Assembly (NCBI GenBank): GCA_002778195.1
Contig: PCDI01000004.1
Coordinates: 1,600,783 to 1,664,782, forward strand
Length of the DNA stretch: 64,000 nucleotides
Reading direction: 5' to 3'
Source of the DNA: Raffaelea ambrosiae
Taxonomy: Eukaryota; Ascomycota; Sordariomycetes; Ophiostomatales; Ophiostomataceae
The notes beneath the pieces are model-generated. The model was not told where the DNA came from. It saw only the letters and a program-made list of their open reading frames with translations, and did not search any database. Below are positions 1 through 12,638 of the stretch, piece after piece (the first letter of the stretch is position 1; each line of letters begins with the position of its first letter). A program made the translations under genes and the position numbers.

Positions 1-30
1 GGGGGGGGGGGGGGGGGGGTGTGTGTGTGT
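1..30. repeat. Poly-G run followed by (GT)n at the window edge
   Basis: The window opens with a run of about 19 G followed by five GT dinucleotides. It may be a real simple repeat or an assembly artefact at a contig end; such G runs often stop short-read assembly. No telomere-type TTAGGG array is seen here. Confidence 0.8.
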
Positions 31-2370
31 CGTGCCGACTGTCCAAGTCGAAGGCACCGGACGAGGTGTGGTGGTCAAGCTGTCTTGCTGGTCCGCTGTT
101 GTGAAGCCTTGGGCAAGTAGGCGCAGTGTCTCTGGGGCCGGGTTGTGAACCGCGTTTTGTCAAGAGCCGCCGAGTTGCCGCTATCCGCGCAAAAAAGTCG
201 CCCCCAAAGCGGAAAGACCCAGGCAGACCTATGTAAACCGAGAGGCGCCACCCGAAGCCATGCTGGGCTAAAACACAAACGAGAGAAGCCAAGAGCGAGA
301 CAAGAGCACCGAACTGGACCCCAACCTGTTCCGAGCACAACCTGGTCGAAACAGAGCAACAAGAAACGGGCAAGGCTGCACACGGACGCCTGGCGAATCC
401 TGGCGCCTCACCCCATCCATCCCATCCTGCCCACACACGAACACGGGAGCCCGGCGCTTCGTGTGCTGGCCCCCCCCCTGCCCCCTGCACAACTCCCCCC
501 ATGCAGGGGATCTTTGCCGGCGTCTAATTTGTTCGGTTTCCCGTCCCTCTAGTATTTTGGGAACCCGTCTCCCCTCTCGAAAGATGGGACGAGGTGGGAA
601 TGATATGCACGATGAAGTGTTGTCTAGCAATCTCATGTTTTCTCGGCAGCTTTATTTTCTCTCGTTTCTGTTCGTCCGCAGCAGCGTGCAGTGGTAACCG
701 TTGCCTTCTCGGGATTCCTTCGCTATGAAATTCTGCTCAGCGCACTCTTTCTCGGTGAACGGATGCTCCATCAGACCTATACCTGCACTATCGGACAGAA
801 GCCTGCCGAAACAAAGACCGAACCCGACTCACACAACCTGTCGTTGCGCCTGGTTTTCTCCATCCTTGGCATCTTGCCTCCCATGCCCACCCTCTTCTTG
901 CATCACATCCATGCCCATGCTCGGCGCCTGCACACGGTTTCTCTCCTGATTCCGCGTTGCCCGAACCCCCTCGGACCCCCTCCGGGCGCTTCCGCCCCTT
1001 CTTTGCCGCACACCTCCCTTTTTTTCCTTCTCGGCAAGACCACCTTCCCATCCGTTTCTGCCTCAGGCCATGTCGTTCCCGTCTCGCTGGTGCGATGCCA
1101 GTCGCATTCGCCTGCCGCCCAACCGCGTGGTTTCGTCCGTGGTCCCCCCCCGGTACGCTGCTGCCATCGCACAAACTGGGGTGACCACAAACTGGGGTGG
1201 CCACAAACTGGGGTGATTGTCCGTCTGCTTTGTCGCGCCTGCGACTTTGCAGGATGGGGGCCGGCGCTTCCTTTCCACGATCACCAACGGGACGATTGAG
1301 ACAACAACGCTCAGACAAATTCCCAGTCTGGAAGTCTGAATTAGCACGCTGTGCTATATGTGGATCAGGAGAGGGGTAGGCAGCAAGACCCAGGACACAG
1401 AATGCTTCTCTACTTACTCCGACTTTGTAGGTCGCAGTCGCGAGATCAACCGGTCATGACCGGGAGCCCAAAGACGGCCGCAGACGCAAGTGTAGAACAC
1501 CAAGGTGCCAGTCATACAAGAGGCTATGCCGTTAATCTCTAAGCCTGAGGCAGTCAACACGGTAGTTGAGCGTACGCTTCTGCCTAGTCCGATCGCCGGA
1601 TAGCTGGAATGTACAGGCCCGAGCAGCATAAACACAATCCGAGACTCGTCACGATTTCATAAAGAAAACAACTACAAATGATTGATCGTCCCGATGACAT
1701 TCGCAGACGAGACGAGAACGAAGCGGATTCTGTACAGTCGTGCTCACGCAAGGCCTTTCAGTTGCCGGAATGCCTGATGCATGTCTGGACTGGGTTCACT
1801 GGCGAATAGAGAGACAAACACTCAGCCAAAGAAAAAGAGAGGCGAGGGCAGAAGCACCGGCACATAACGTCCACGGCATGACTGGAAGGGCTGTGTAGAA
1901 TGGGCACGTGCATCGACTCCGTACCTTCCCCTCTGGGCATGTAAGTGCAGCTGGGCGCAAACAGAGCTGAGCTTTGTCCTGAAGAGAGGTTACCTACATA
2001 TTCTGCTACCAGTCCCTATTGTTGGGGTTTTGTTCAATGCAAACTGGCTGTTTATAAAACTACATGGTGTGGTTTCTTACAAGTTGTATCTCATGGTACC
2101 TTTTCTGCGGTAGAGTCCACGTTGGCGCGTGTTTGAGAACAGGATTCAGAAGAAAATCTTCAAAGAAACACATCAGATGGACAGGCACAGACTAATTTGA
2201 TGGCGAACAAGGTTACAACTACTTTGTAGTCCTTCTCTACGGTCCTACTCTGGAGTCCTGCTACTCGTAAAGAGCGTTACCGCCCCGGACTGCACCAAGT
2301 AAGCGGGCACCCAGAAAGAAGGAGAGCTGTCTGCCGTGACAACCGAGACGGACACGCCAACAAAGCCTTT
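31..2370. other. Gene-free stretch
   Basis: I see no protein-like reading frame and no tRNA-like or rRNA-like sequence. The open frames on both strands are short, overlap each other and have no recognisable family pattern. The only structured element is the triple 16-bp repeat at 1170-1217. Confidence 0.6.
1170..1217. repeat. Three perfect-phase 16-bp tandem repeats
   Basis: The unit CACAAACTGGGGTGRY occurs three times head to tail at 1170-1185, 1186-1201 and 1202-1217, differing only in the last two bases. It could be an array of binding sites or a young tandem duplication. No gene start lies nearby. Confidence 0.85.
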
Positions 2371-2372
2371 TC

Positions 2373-3214
2373 ATGGCTGCCAACTGTGGCTGGTCGTGGC
2401 CTCGACGATGCTGGTTGCTTCGTTGTCGGCCTAGAGCTGACCATACTCTCCACTGTATGTGTCTTTCCGTCCCCTGTCCAAGCAGTAGGCCTGGTCTTTC
2501 TTTTGCAGTGGCCAGCACAAACACACGCCATCCAAAAAGATCGTTCCCCGGCTCACCGACCACTTTGGCTCCCTGACAGATGTCTCCAGGTACGAGACGT
2601 CGTATGTCCTGGCTGTGTAAGTTTGTCCTCCTCTGCGTGCTGTCTGTCTGCATGTTCTTGTCTGCATGCTCTCTGTCTCCATGTGTTGTATTCGAGATGG
2701 CCTAACATGTCCCAGTTGCATCTTCGTTCCCCTCGTTGGAAGAAGTCTACTCTTTTTGTCAGCAGCCTCGTCTGTGCCATCAGAGACCCGCCGTTAGCAG
2801 GTGCTCTGACAGACCGTCTGACATGGAGATGGCGTAAGCCTCGACCTATTTTTGTTGTGTTTTGGGGGTTTTTTTTTTTTCATTGCTTTAAGGAACAGAG
2901 GGAAAACCTCATCTTCAACAGAAGTTGGCTCCGTTGACACGGAGCAGGCTTCTGGGTATCCCTACTTCCATCAGTCTGTTGTCGCAGCGCAAGAAGAGGT
3001 TCCTGCCGCGGAAAGCATCGCCGCACTGGCGGCCGTCAATCTGTTCATGAACATCGGCTCGGCTGTTGCCATTTCCGCCTGCCAGACCATCTTCATGGGC
3101 ATGTCTCCCCGGCCTTCTGGCTCGCTACGCACCAACCCTATGCGCCATTCAGTACAGCTTCGCCTCACTGGAGAGAATGTCAGGTGCCGTGCAGGACCTC
3201 GGACAGGGCCTTGA
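2373..3214 (+). pseudogene. Decayed MFS transporter (DHA2-like) remnant
   Basis: Three separated fragments, all on the plus strand but in different frames, read like parts of a 14-TM DHA2-type fungal drug/H+ antiporter. Near 2550-2586 the peptide LTDHFGSLTDV matches the loop after TM1 (the family has ITDxFxSLxDxGWY). At 2800-2833 GALTDRLTWRW matches the conserved GGxxTDRxxWRW motif between TM5 and TM6. At 2937-3105 the peptide around VAAQEEVPAAES followed by a hydrophobic stretch ending in SACQTIF matches the late TM region (AAQxxLxxxxVPxGxA...SVAQxIF). The intervening transmembrane segments are missing or unreadable and stops separate the pieces. Possible old splice signals (GTATGT near 2456, TTTTGCAG near 2510) remain. 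The family match is from memory and the exact ends are approximate. An alternative is a very short-exon gene, but too much of the fold is absent. Confidence 0.55.
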
Positions 3215-6200
3215 ACGCCGTATAATAGTATACGCCGTGTAAAGAAAGGCTGTGGTCGTCCGCATCGCCGTCCCTGCACCGACCATTGGCCGAGCCCAGT
3301 CGGAAAAGGTTCTGCGAAATGGGGGTAGCGTGCTCTGATGCCCGCATCCAGCGCAACAAGTACGCATGCCGTCACACCTCTCCGTTTCAGTGTTCCGCCA
3401 GAAGTGTGAATGTTCTTCATCCTGTCCCCTTTGCACTATGCATTTTCTTTCCTGAGTCGATGCTTGTCAGCAAAAAACAGCAACAAACAATGATGTCTTT
3501 CCCCTGAGAAAGACGTCTGTGCAAAGATATGCCGTGCGCACACTTTTGCTCTCATGCCCCCATTGAGCCGGATCGAAGAAACCCCGTGTAAGTCATGTAG
3601 GTCGGGGGTTTCTCCAATTCCCAGGCAAACCTAGCAACGTAGCGCATGGCCATTCCTTGGTGTCCGATTACGGCGGCGGCATCCGCCATGGCAGCAAGTG
3701 GTCCCCCACCTGATCCAAGCTGGGGTTTCAACTGTGGCGAGAGACAAGGCGCAAATAGAGCGCTGCTGACTCGCTGCCAGCTGTGCAACGAGTCAGCAGC
3801 GGCAGTAGCCAAATCAGAGGGGCCACGTTGAGCATGACCTCAGAAGTACATAGTACTGTAGTACTGTGGTACCCGTACAAGACCTGGTAGGACGCAAAGT
3901 ACTCGTACTCGCACACTTGCTGCGAGATATCTGATGTCAACCTGGGGCAAACGTTACGCCTGGCCTCGACCCTGCAGCATTCCGGGCGCCCGAAGCAAGT
4001 GGGTACCATGCCTCGTGGGACGGGGCGGCTTCTTGGTTGTCCTAGTGTTAGTTGATCCTAGCGTGTTCATGATCCTAGTGATCTAGCGATACTGGGTGTT
4101 TCTCCTTCTGGGGCGGACAAGTGGTAGCGCATTTGGTGGTCGTATTATTGGCTGGTCCCCAGGAATGTCCAGCAATGTCCATCCCAGAAATGATTTCCCC
4201 CGTTCGGCCGTGGTGGGACCATCTCAGCGAAGAAGGAGAGAAGGGCTGCTTGTAGCAGCGCATGGCAGAAGGATGCAGCCCTAATGCTGGTCCAACCAAG
4301 CAGAAGGGGCGCCTTCACATGCTTTTTCTTCTTCTTCTTCTTCTTTGCTGTTCGTTCGCGTTCTTTGGCTGTCTTGGAACCGGTCTTGGGACGCTCTTTG
4401 TTCGTGTGTGGTCCTCACCCATTCAGGCAATTAGGCTTGGTTTCAACTGTTAGCACAACCATGCATAATACCAAGTACTATGTAGCTCTGCATGCTACCC
4501 CCATTTTTTTGGCGGATCCCGTCTTGCAATGTGCGGGACTGGATCCTTGGAGAAACCGTGACATGGAGAAACTGGCTGACCTGGTGTGGAGTACGACCAG
4601 TGTCTCTTATGGCAGTCAAGGCATTCATCAGCAGCGAAGCCCACGGCTGTAAGGAAGATGCGCCACCGCATGGGAGGCAGCACTGTGGCAGCACGGTGGA
4701 GAGCCAGAGGCACAATCCCTTGGAGCCCAAGGAAGAGCCAAGGAGGGCCCGAGGATGACCCTTGGGAGGCGAATGGTGTGAATCAGAGCAGACAAAGAGC
4801 CAGAGCTGGGACCATTGAGGAGATGGCAGTTGCCAACAACCGCGAGCGAAGAATGGAATGAATGGAAAGCACGGCAAAGGCGTGGCTTGCAGATCGACAC
4901 CGTGGTGGACAAAAAAAACCAATTGGAATGGAGAAAAGCCATTGGTCCAGTCCGATCCGGGTGGGTGCCGGAACGGCGGCTCCCTGGAGGTCGATTTGGA
5001 GATGCGGCGCAGTGGGGGAAAGACGGCGATTGGGGAGAAGTGTAGAGACAGAGGTTGATAACCAGTTAGTTGGCGAGTTCATGACGGAGTTTGGGGAGGC
5101 AGATAGCACGAAGACAAAGGCCGTTAGCAGCGACATGCCGCATGACCGTTTCGGCCGGACATTTCTGCCTAGCGAGAGGTCACCGGCTAACAGGCGACCG
5201 CCTAGCGCGACCTCTGTGCGGCGCCTGCCCTCTGCGAGCGTCGCCTCCGTCGCTCCTTCCCTGAGCGCCTGACCCGTCCGAGCGGGGTTTTGCTCTGCGG
5301 CAGCAGAGATACGGCGCAGTCCGTTCTGCTTTGCCCTGTGTGTGCGCGCCGGTCGCTCCTTCCAAGTTGAAAAAAAAAGGCCCACCGTGGTCTTGCCCGG
5401 TGCGCCTGATCTCTGCTTTTTTTTTTCTTCTCCTTTCCGTGCAGCTCTCTCTCTGTTCGTGACAGCCACCAACCAAATATCCTGCGTTCTCCATCTCTTC
5501 GGAGCCGCAAAAAAAAGCTTCACTTACACCCAGAACCCGCAGCTCTGGACCAGCCAGTCGCACGCGGCTCGAAAGAAAGCACGCCCACCCGCAAAGGATT
5601 CACGGGTTCATTTCCCCCCCCATGGGGCGCGCGGGCCCCGCAAAACCCCGACAGGAAGAACTGCCAGGCCCAGCGTTAGTAGTGGGACCCGCTCTTAATT
5701 AAGCCTGGCCTTTTTTTTTTCTCACTTTTTTTTCGCCATTTTTTATTTTATTTAAAATTCTGTCTTTTTTTATCCGCCCTTCCTTACTCCCGCCCACGAA
5801 CGGAGCCAGTCCTGGTGTGCTTCATCTTCTCTGACATCCTCTCGCCCGAACGACACCAACGCACACCCTGTCTTGTCTCTGCTTGTGTGTGTGTCTCTGT
5901 GGCCCTCCACCCCCCCCCTGTCCCTCGCTGCCGTCTCTACGAGTATTCTCTCGTGAGCGCCACTCTTGCGTCACACCCAACTGGGACGAGAGCAGGGCCA
6001 AACAGGAAAAGAGCACTTGCTTGTTTGAGATAGGCCGGGCCGAGTGTTCCGAGAAATCATCGGAGGGAGAGAAGAGACGAGCCAGTGGAATCGCAGCGAG
6101 ATAGAGCATACGCTGCCACTACGCCGCGGGCGACACACTCAGGACAGAACGAGACAGAAACGAGATATACAGGAGCAGAAGCTGACGGGATACGCACGCA

Positions 6201-8874
6201 AACGCACGCACTCGCACGCACGCACAGAGAGAGAGAGACTCGCAAAAACAAAAGAGGGTCCATCGTGCTGCCCTCCACTCGTCCCCCTGGTCTGTCAGCC
6301 AGAAACCCTTCCCCCCAAAAAGAAGAAAAAGAAAAAAAAGAAAAAATAGAGAGACCCATCGGGCTGGTCTCCAGTCGTCAGTCTAGCGCTGGTGCAGGCT
6401 GCACCTGGCATTGGCGCAGATCCATCCAAAGACGAACGGCGGTTTCCTGCGCGTGGGCGAGTGAGCGAGCCCGCAGTTGCCTGCAGTCGAGCCAGCCCCA
6501 GGCTTGGTGCTGGCGAGATCCATCGCTGGCCAGCTTCCCCGTATCCCCGGATGTGGCGCGGGGAGCTGCTCGTTTAGTCTAGCGGCATCTGGAGTTCTGG
6601 AGTGCAGTCTCCAGTTCGGACCACTGACAGGGCCTGACAGGGACTGGCAAGGACCGGCGAGGCCTGGCACGGACTGGCAGAGGAGTGGCCTCACCAGACA
6701 GGCTCTCTGTGTTGCTGGCCCGCATTCCTGCGGCAGCTGTGTGTGTGTGTGTGTGTGAGCGTCTTCTGAGCGTGTTTGTGTCTTTTTGAGTTCTTGCGTG
6801 TTTGTTTGTGCGTGCTTTGCGTGTGCGTGAGTGTGCGTGCTTTGTGCGTGTCTCCTCGTCGCGTATACGGCGGCTCAACGGCCAAACCTCTGTAAGTTGC
6901 CAGTCTCGTCTCGCGTCCGCACCCTGTGGCTGGCCTGCTGTCTGCTCCCCGCAAAGCCCTCTCACCAACCCATGCGCCCATACGCCCTTTGTCCATATGC
7001 TCATTTTACGTATGGGTCTCCCGTTTTTTGCCATATCTTATTGTTTTCCCCTCGGCGCCTATTGGCCTGCCGCCTTCTTCAGCCCGCTCCCGTCCCAGGC
7101 CCGTCACTGCCTGTTCGTTCCTTTCTTCCTCTTCCCTTTCTCCTTTCGTCTCCAAGCCCCGGACTAAATAGGAACAGACAGAAAAAAGGCCGTGTTTAAT
7201 TGTCTCCTATGGTCTCCTGTGGTCTCCTCTGGTCTTCTACTGCCTCCTGCTGTCTCCCCGTTGTCGCGCCGCAATAGTATTATACTGACACGAGAGCCAC
7301 TACTTAAAAGCTCCGCCAGGAGGAGCAGGCCATCGACGATCTGCACAGTCTGGCCATCCGCGAGAAGAGAAAACCCCGTCTCGACCGTCCGTGTGCGCCT
7401 TCGTTCGCCCACTCAGTCCACTCGGTTTGCCGCATCGATCTCTCCCTGCTATCGTGTCCGGTGCACGATCGGCTCCGTTCCCAGGAGACACCCAGGAGCC
7501 GCCGCTCTGCAGCAGCCGCGTCAGCCTAAGGTATGTATCTTTTTGCTCCCTTTTCTGCCCGCCGTTGGGTTGGGCTGGCCAGTTTGGCGACTTCGGCTGG
7601 TCTGGCTCCTCGGGCCTTTATGTCGTTTTTTACGCCTTTTATGTCCTTTGTGTCCTTTTGTGCCCATGTGGTCCTGTGTTGCTTCCTAGCCCGTACCTGG
7701 ATAAAAAGTTCCAAGGTTCTCGGCAGATTACCAACCGGGCTGCAGCATAAATTACTTATCTCCTTGGCCGGCCCTGCGGAATGGGGGCAGCCTGGCTATC
7801 AGCAAGCACTGAGGCGCGTCGGGCGCCCCAATCACGGCCAGTCCAGGCCCCAGTCAAGCAGTGCCGTGCTCGCACGCACAGCTGTCTTCGCACGCAAAGC
7901 TGCGGTGGGTTGACGATGGGCCTGCGAGGGAGCAGCAAAGGGGGTGGGGATAAGACGGGCTGGGATGGCACAGCGAAGACATGGCAGGACATGGCAGACA
8001 GGACAAGACGAGAACCAGCCAGGCCAAACGGAGCAGACTTGCCAGACAGGCCCAGCGTCCCAGACTGCCCCAGGCCTGTCGTTGCGGGCCAATATCCAAT
8101 CCTCCGCAGTGGCAGGTTCTGGCCAGGCTAGCCCAGGCCGAGTGGCCGTCTCGGACGCTGGTCTTAGTAGGTGGAGCCTTGGCAAGGCCAGCTTGTTTCC
8201 CTGGCTTGCCTCCTTGGTCGTCTCGTCTTGTCCTTTTGTCATCCTCTCCCTTCCTCTTCCTCTGCACCGCGCGCGCTCCCCCGAGAGCCCCCCTTCCAGA
8301 ACAACCTGCATACCCACAGCCTGTCCATCAGCCGTCGCCGTCCCGTGCTGCTGCTGCTGCTGCCATTCTCCTAGTCTCCCTTCTCGCCGCCCCCCTTCCT
8401 CTATCTTCCTTAGCTCTCGCCTTCTCCCTCGCCCCCCCTCGCCCTCTTATACGTCTCGCCCGATCCCGGCCACTGTGTAAGAACACTTCTCGACACCCCA
8501 GACACCCCAATCACCCCGAAGCCTGCGTATCCGCTTCCCTCGCAAGGAAGGATATTCGCTTCCGCAGTCACCACACCCAGCACCCGTAAACACCATCTCC
8601 ACCTCCCCCACCCCACTGCCATACGTCTCATATACCTCCACATCCTCCTCCTCGGTTACTAACACGAGAACTACATCAACAACCCGAAGTGCCCCCATTC
8701 CACTACTCCATTATTTGCCGCCGGTCCCTTGTCCTTATATGTTCCTGCTGCTCTTCATGTCCTAGCTCCTCGTTCACCTCGCCCTTCTCGTTCTTCTCGT
8801 TCTTCTCGTCCTTCTTTCCTTTCTTCTCATTGCTCTCTCTCGTCTTTCTTCTTTCCTCCCATCCTGCCCTTCCC
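3215..8874. other. Long gene-free, pyrimidine-rich stretch
   Basis: No frame is convincing. The longest open frame (minus strand, 4783-5523) is low in hydrophobic periodicity and rich in Arg and Ser, as expected of non-coding GC-rich DNA. From about 5.7 kb onward the plus strand becomes CT-rich with GTATGT and TAG/CAG signals, which suggests that part of 7.2-9.0 kb is a long, possibly spliced, leader of the carnitine acetyltransferase gene. There are simple repeats: T runs near 5710, an A/G run at about 6317-6346, and (GT)n at about 6738-6758. Confidence 0.5.
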
Positions 8875-9003
8875 ATGAGATCAGGTGAAGCCACCTTATC
8901 AAGTGGGATGCCAGCTTACTACCTGCAAGACTGCCACTACTTCTACCGCACGGCTCTGCGCGGCCTGAACGTCCCCACGAGCGTCTCGCCTCTATACGCA
9001 TAA
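8875..9003 (+). promoter_or_regulatory. Candidate uORF (42 codons) upstream of the carnitine acetyltransferase
   Basis: An ATG at 8875 opens a 42-codon frame ending with TAA at 9001-9003, 48 nt before the main ATG at 9052. The encoded peptide is not low-complexity (rich in Tyr, Leu and Ser), unlike the CT-rich leader before it. If the transcript starts upstream of 8875, this uORF would have to be bypassed by leaky scanning or reinitiation. It would make sense only if the leader is not spliced across it. Confidence 0.4.
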
Positions 9004-9051
9004 AGGCTTCCAAGGCTTCCAAACTTGCCCAGTCAGAATCAACTAACCACC

Positions 9052-11889
9052 ATGTCCGCTCAAGTTCGCACCTTTGCTGCTCCCAAGCCGCTTGGCGAGA
9101 CTCTGTCTGCTTCGGCCCCGGACAAGGCAAAGGCACCAGCCAACATCCCGCGGTCGGTTCCGTCTTACACGGTTCCGCGGTCGAACAGCACCACCAGCGG
9201 CACTACCAACGGTACCACCAACGGCACCACCAACGGCACCACCAACGGCATCACCAACGGCACACCCAGCGGAAGCACCAACGGCACCCCTAACGGCCGT
9301 GCCCGTATCCGGCCCAGCAGCATGGCGACCAACGACCATGAAACCAAGGCCGTCAGCACCGGCGGCATCACCTATGCCTACCAGGACAGCCTGCCCAAGC
9401 TGCCCATCCCCGACCTGGAGAGCTCTCTGCAGAAGTACCTGTCTGTGCTGAGACCGCTCCAGACATCTCGCGAGCATGCAGAGACCAGACATGCCGTGGA
9501 GGAGTTCCTCAAGTTCGACGGCCCCGAGCTGCAGGAGAAGCTCAAGAGATATGCCGAGGCTCGCACCAGTTATATTGAACAATTTTGTAAGTCTCTTTGG
9601 ACTTACTTTAAAAAAAAAGGTATTCTCTCTTGAGTCTTCTGCAGCCAACTAACCAAACAAGGGTATGACTCGTACCTCAACTTCGACAACCCGGTCGTGT
9701 TGAATCTCAACCCCTTTTTCCTTTTGGAGGATGACCCGACTCCGGCCCGCAACAACCAGGTGACTCGAGCCGCCTCTTTGGTCGTGTCGGCACTCATGTT
9801 TGTGCGCGCTGTGCGCAAAGAAGAACTGCCGCCGGACATGGTCCGGGGCACCCCTCTGGACATGTACCAGTACTCGCGTTTGTTCGGCACGGCCCGCGTG
9901 CCCACCGAAGCCGGCTGCCAGATTGAGCAGGATCCGGATTCCAAGCATGTCGTGGTCATGTGCCACGGCCAGTTCTACTGGTTCGACGTGCTGGACGACA
10001 ACTCCGACCTGATCATGACCGAAAGGGACATTGCTATCAACCTGCAAACCGTCATCGACGATGCCACCCAGACGCCGATCCAGGAAGCCGCTAAGGGTGC
10101 TCTGGGCGTGCTGAGTACCGAGAACCGCAAGGTCTGGTCCGGCCTCCGAGACGTGCTCACGCGCGACGAGGGCTCCAACAACGCCGACTGCCTCAGCATT
10201 GTGGACTCGGCGCTGTTCATTGTCTGCCTGGACTACACCGAGCCGGTTTCGGCCGCCGCTCTGTGCCAGAACATGCTCTGCGGCACGAGCGAGATTGAGA
10301 AGGGCGTCCAGATTGGCACCTGCACAAACCGCTGGTACGACAAGCTGCAGATCATTGTGTGCAAGAACGGCAGTGCGGGTATCAACTTCGAGCACACAGG
10401 CGTGGACGGCCACACGGTGCTCCGGTTCGCCAGCGATGTGTACACCGACACCATCCTGCGCTTTGCCCGCTCCATCAACGGACAGGCCCCGTCGATGTGG
10501 AAGTCGACAAGCCCGGACCCGGCCAAGCGCGACCCGGAGAGCTTTGGCGATGTCACGGCAACGCCGCACAAGCTGGAGTGGGACATGACCCCGGAGTTGA
10601 CCATTGCTGTGCGTTTCGCCGAGTCGCGTCTAGCCGATCTCATTGAGCAGAACGAATTCCAATGCCTCGACTTCAGCGCCTACGGCAAGAACTTTATGAC
10701 CAGCATGGGCTTCTCGCCCGATGCATTCGTGCAGATGGCGTTCCAGGCTGCCTACTACGGCCTGTATGGCCGCGTAGAATGCACCTACGAGCCGGCCATG
10801 ACCAAGGTCTACCTGCACGGACGCACCGAGGCTGTTCGCAGCGTGACGGAAGAGTCGGTCGCGTTCGTGCAGACGTTCTGGGCGGACAACCAGGCCGAGC
10901 TCAAGGTCGAGGCCCTGCGCCGAGCCTGCCAGCGTCACGTCAACATGACTCGAGACTGTGCCAAGGCCCAGGGGTGCGACCGCCACCTGTACGCTCTGTA
11001 CAGCCTGTGGCAGCGGCTGGCCGACGACGAGGTTGGCAGCTCGACCGGCATGAGCAGCGTCGACTACGGCAGCCCGTACGGATCCGAGCGGGGCTTTAGC
11101 CCACCGCCGCGGGAGGCCACGCCGGCGACGGAAGGGGACGAGGTTCCGGTTCGCAGACGGGGTGACAGCTTAACCTCACGCCAGGGAAACCAGATGCTCC
11201 CGGCCATCTTTGCGGACTCCGGGTGGGACCGACTGAACAACACGATTCTGTCCACGTCCAACTGCGGCAACCCCTCGCTGCGGCAGTTTGGCTTTGGGCC
11301 CGTGTCGGGCGACGGCTTCGGCATTGGATACATTATCAAGGACGACGGCATCAGCATCTGCGTGTCGAGTAAGCACCGCCAGACCAAGCGCTTTGTCGAC
11401 ACGCTCGAAAGCTACCTGCTCGAGATCCGCCGCGTTCTGCGCATCACCAGCCGCCGCTCAGGCTCGGGCTCGAAGCAGTCGCGCGCTCGCGAGATTGACA
11501 ACACCCGCCCGCGGGCACCCAACCGACTCAAGTCGCGCGGCCGTCTGATTACTGGTGCCGACATTGTCAAGGGCAGGACGGCCGGTACCGAATCGCCGAC
11601 GACGGATAGCATGGCCATGAGCGAGGATGATGAGCTTGGCGGGTGTAAGTTTTTTTTTTTGTCTTTCTCTTTCTCTTTTTTTTCTTTTCTTTTTGAATGG
11701 CTTTCTTCCCCCCTCCCATTTACCAGATTCTGTACTAACTTCTGTACCCTAGACGGCTTCTTTGACGCTGGTATGCTGCTGCAGGCGCTCAAGGCACGGA
11801 ACGAGAGCCTCGACACGGACATTAAGCCATCGGAACGGGCATCGCGGCGTGGGACTGTTGGCAAGAAGCTGCGGCTGATTGACTATTGA
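9052..11889 (+). CDS. Carnitine O-acetyltransferase, YAT2-type
   Basis: This enzyme moves acetyl groups between acetyl-CoA and carnitine, and lets fungi shuttle acetyl units during growth on acetate or fatty acids. Exons are 9052-9586, 9662-11644 and 11753-11889, giving 884 residues. Both introns start GTAAGT and end AG (75 and 108 nt). The join at 9586/9662 gives FWYDSYL, the family's conserved block before NPFFLLEDDP. The catalytic His is at about residue 423 in FEHTGVDGH. The length and the C-terminal extension beyond the last choline/carnitine acyltransferase block resemble yeast Yat2 and Aspergillus FacC rather than the shorter mitochondrial/peroxisomal Cat2. I see no C-terminal PTS1 (ends LIDY). 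The N-terminus has a (TNG)n repeat from 12-bp units at about 9190-9295. The first ATG in frame is at 9052 with A at -3. Confidence 0.92.
9190..9297 (+). repeat. In-frame ACCAACGGC-type coding repeat
   Basis: Units of 12 bp encoding Thr-Asn-Gly-Thr and variants are repeated about eight times in the disordered N-terminus of the carnitine acetyltransferase. Such arrays commonly vary in length between strains. Confidence 0.8.
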
Positions 11890-12638
11890 TTTTTGGAATT
11901 GCTTTACGGGGACCATTTTGGAATAAGATGCCATTCCCCAGTGCCCACGACACTCTTTTTTTTTTGGAATATATGCTTGGAATGCGGCCAGAGGGATGCA
12001 ACCTCTAGAATGCAAGACCAAAGGACCAAAGGACAGAGAGAACGACGAACGAGCATGCGGAAGAGTGATTCTATGAACAAACGACTTGGTTAACTACTTA
12101 AGATAGCGAACAAAACAAGAAAGAGGAGGAGAAAAGGGCACTTGGATGGACACGACGGGCGTCGGAAAGGGTTTTTGCAAAAATGGGGACATGTCGTTTT
12201 GTGTGTTTTCATTTTGTGCCGGATATCCTGGATGTTTTCAAGGTCATTCCTATGTGTATGTAGCGTGCGTGTACATTTCTTTTTTGCAAGTGCGTATTGT
12301 ATGAAACAATGTGTTAGAAAATTTCGCGTGTATGAGTATTGAGAGAAGTGATTGCCCTTGGTAATATGCCTGTGACAAGACAGGCTGGCTCTGGAGGTCA
12401 CTAGTCAAGTCAGAACTGGTTGGTAGTTTAGTTTAATACTCCAACCACTGCCCCGCACCCTATTAAAATAAAACGTGACATCGCGTTTTCGCGTATTCTG
12501 GGCGTTCCCTACAAACGACCTCTTCTCTTTCGCGATCCACTGGGGGGGAGTCTGACTAATTCACTCCTTCACAACTCCTAGGACTTTTTTTCTTCTTCTT
12601 CTTCCTTCTCCTCCTCCTCCCACGACCACCTCCTCCCC
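11890..12638. other. Intergenic region between the carnitine acetyltransferase and RAD57
   Basis: No gene is seen. The first part, AT-richer with T and GT stretches, is probably the 3' UTR. The last 120 bases before the RAD57 start are CT-rich, like other fungal leaders in this window. Confidence 0.5.

Noticed and set aside
3552..3812. Minus-strand frame ending MRYVARFAWELEKPPTYMTYTGFLRSG
   Set aside because: Protein-like for about 50 residues, but I could not match it to a family and it lacks neighbouring exons; it may be another relic.
4783..5523. 246-codon minus-strand frame
   Set aside because: Compositionally random, no motif, and overlapped by equally long frames on the other strand.
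7308..7511. Plus-strand segment reading KLRQEEQAIDDLHSLAIRE
   Set aside because: It looks helix-like for 25 residues but has no start, continues into Arg/Ser-rich noise and ends at TAA; more likely part of a transcribed leader.
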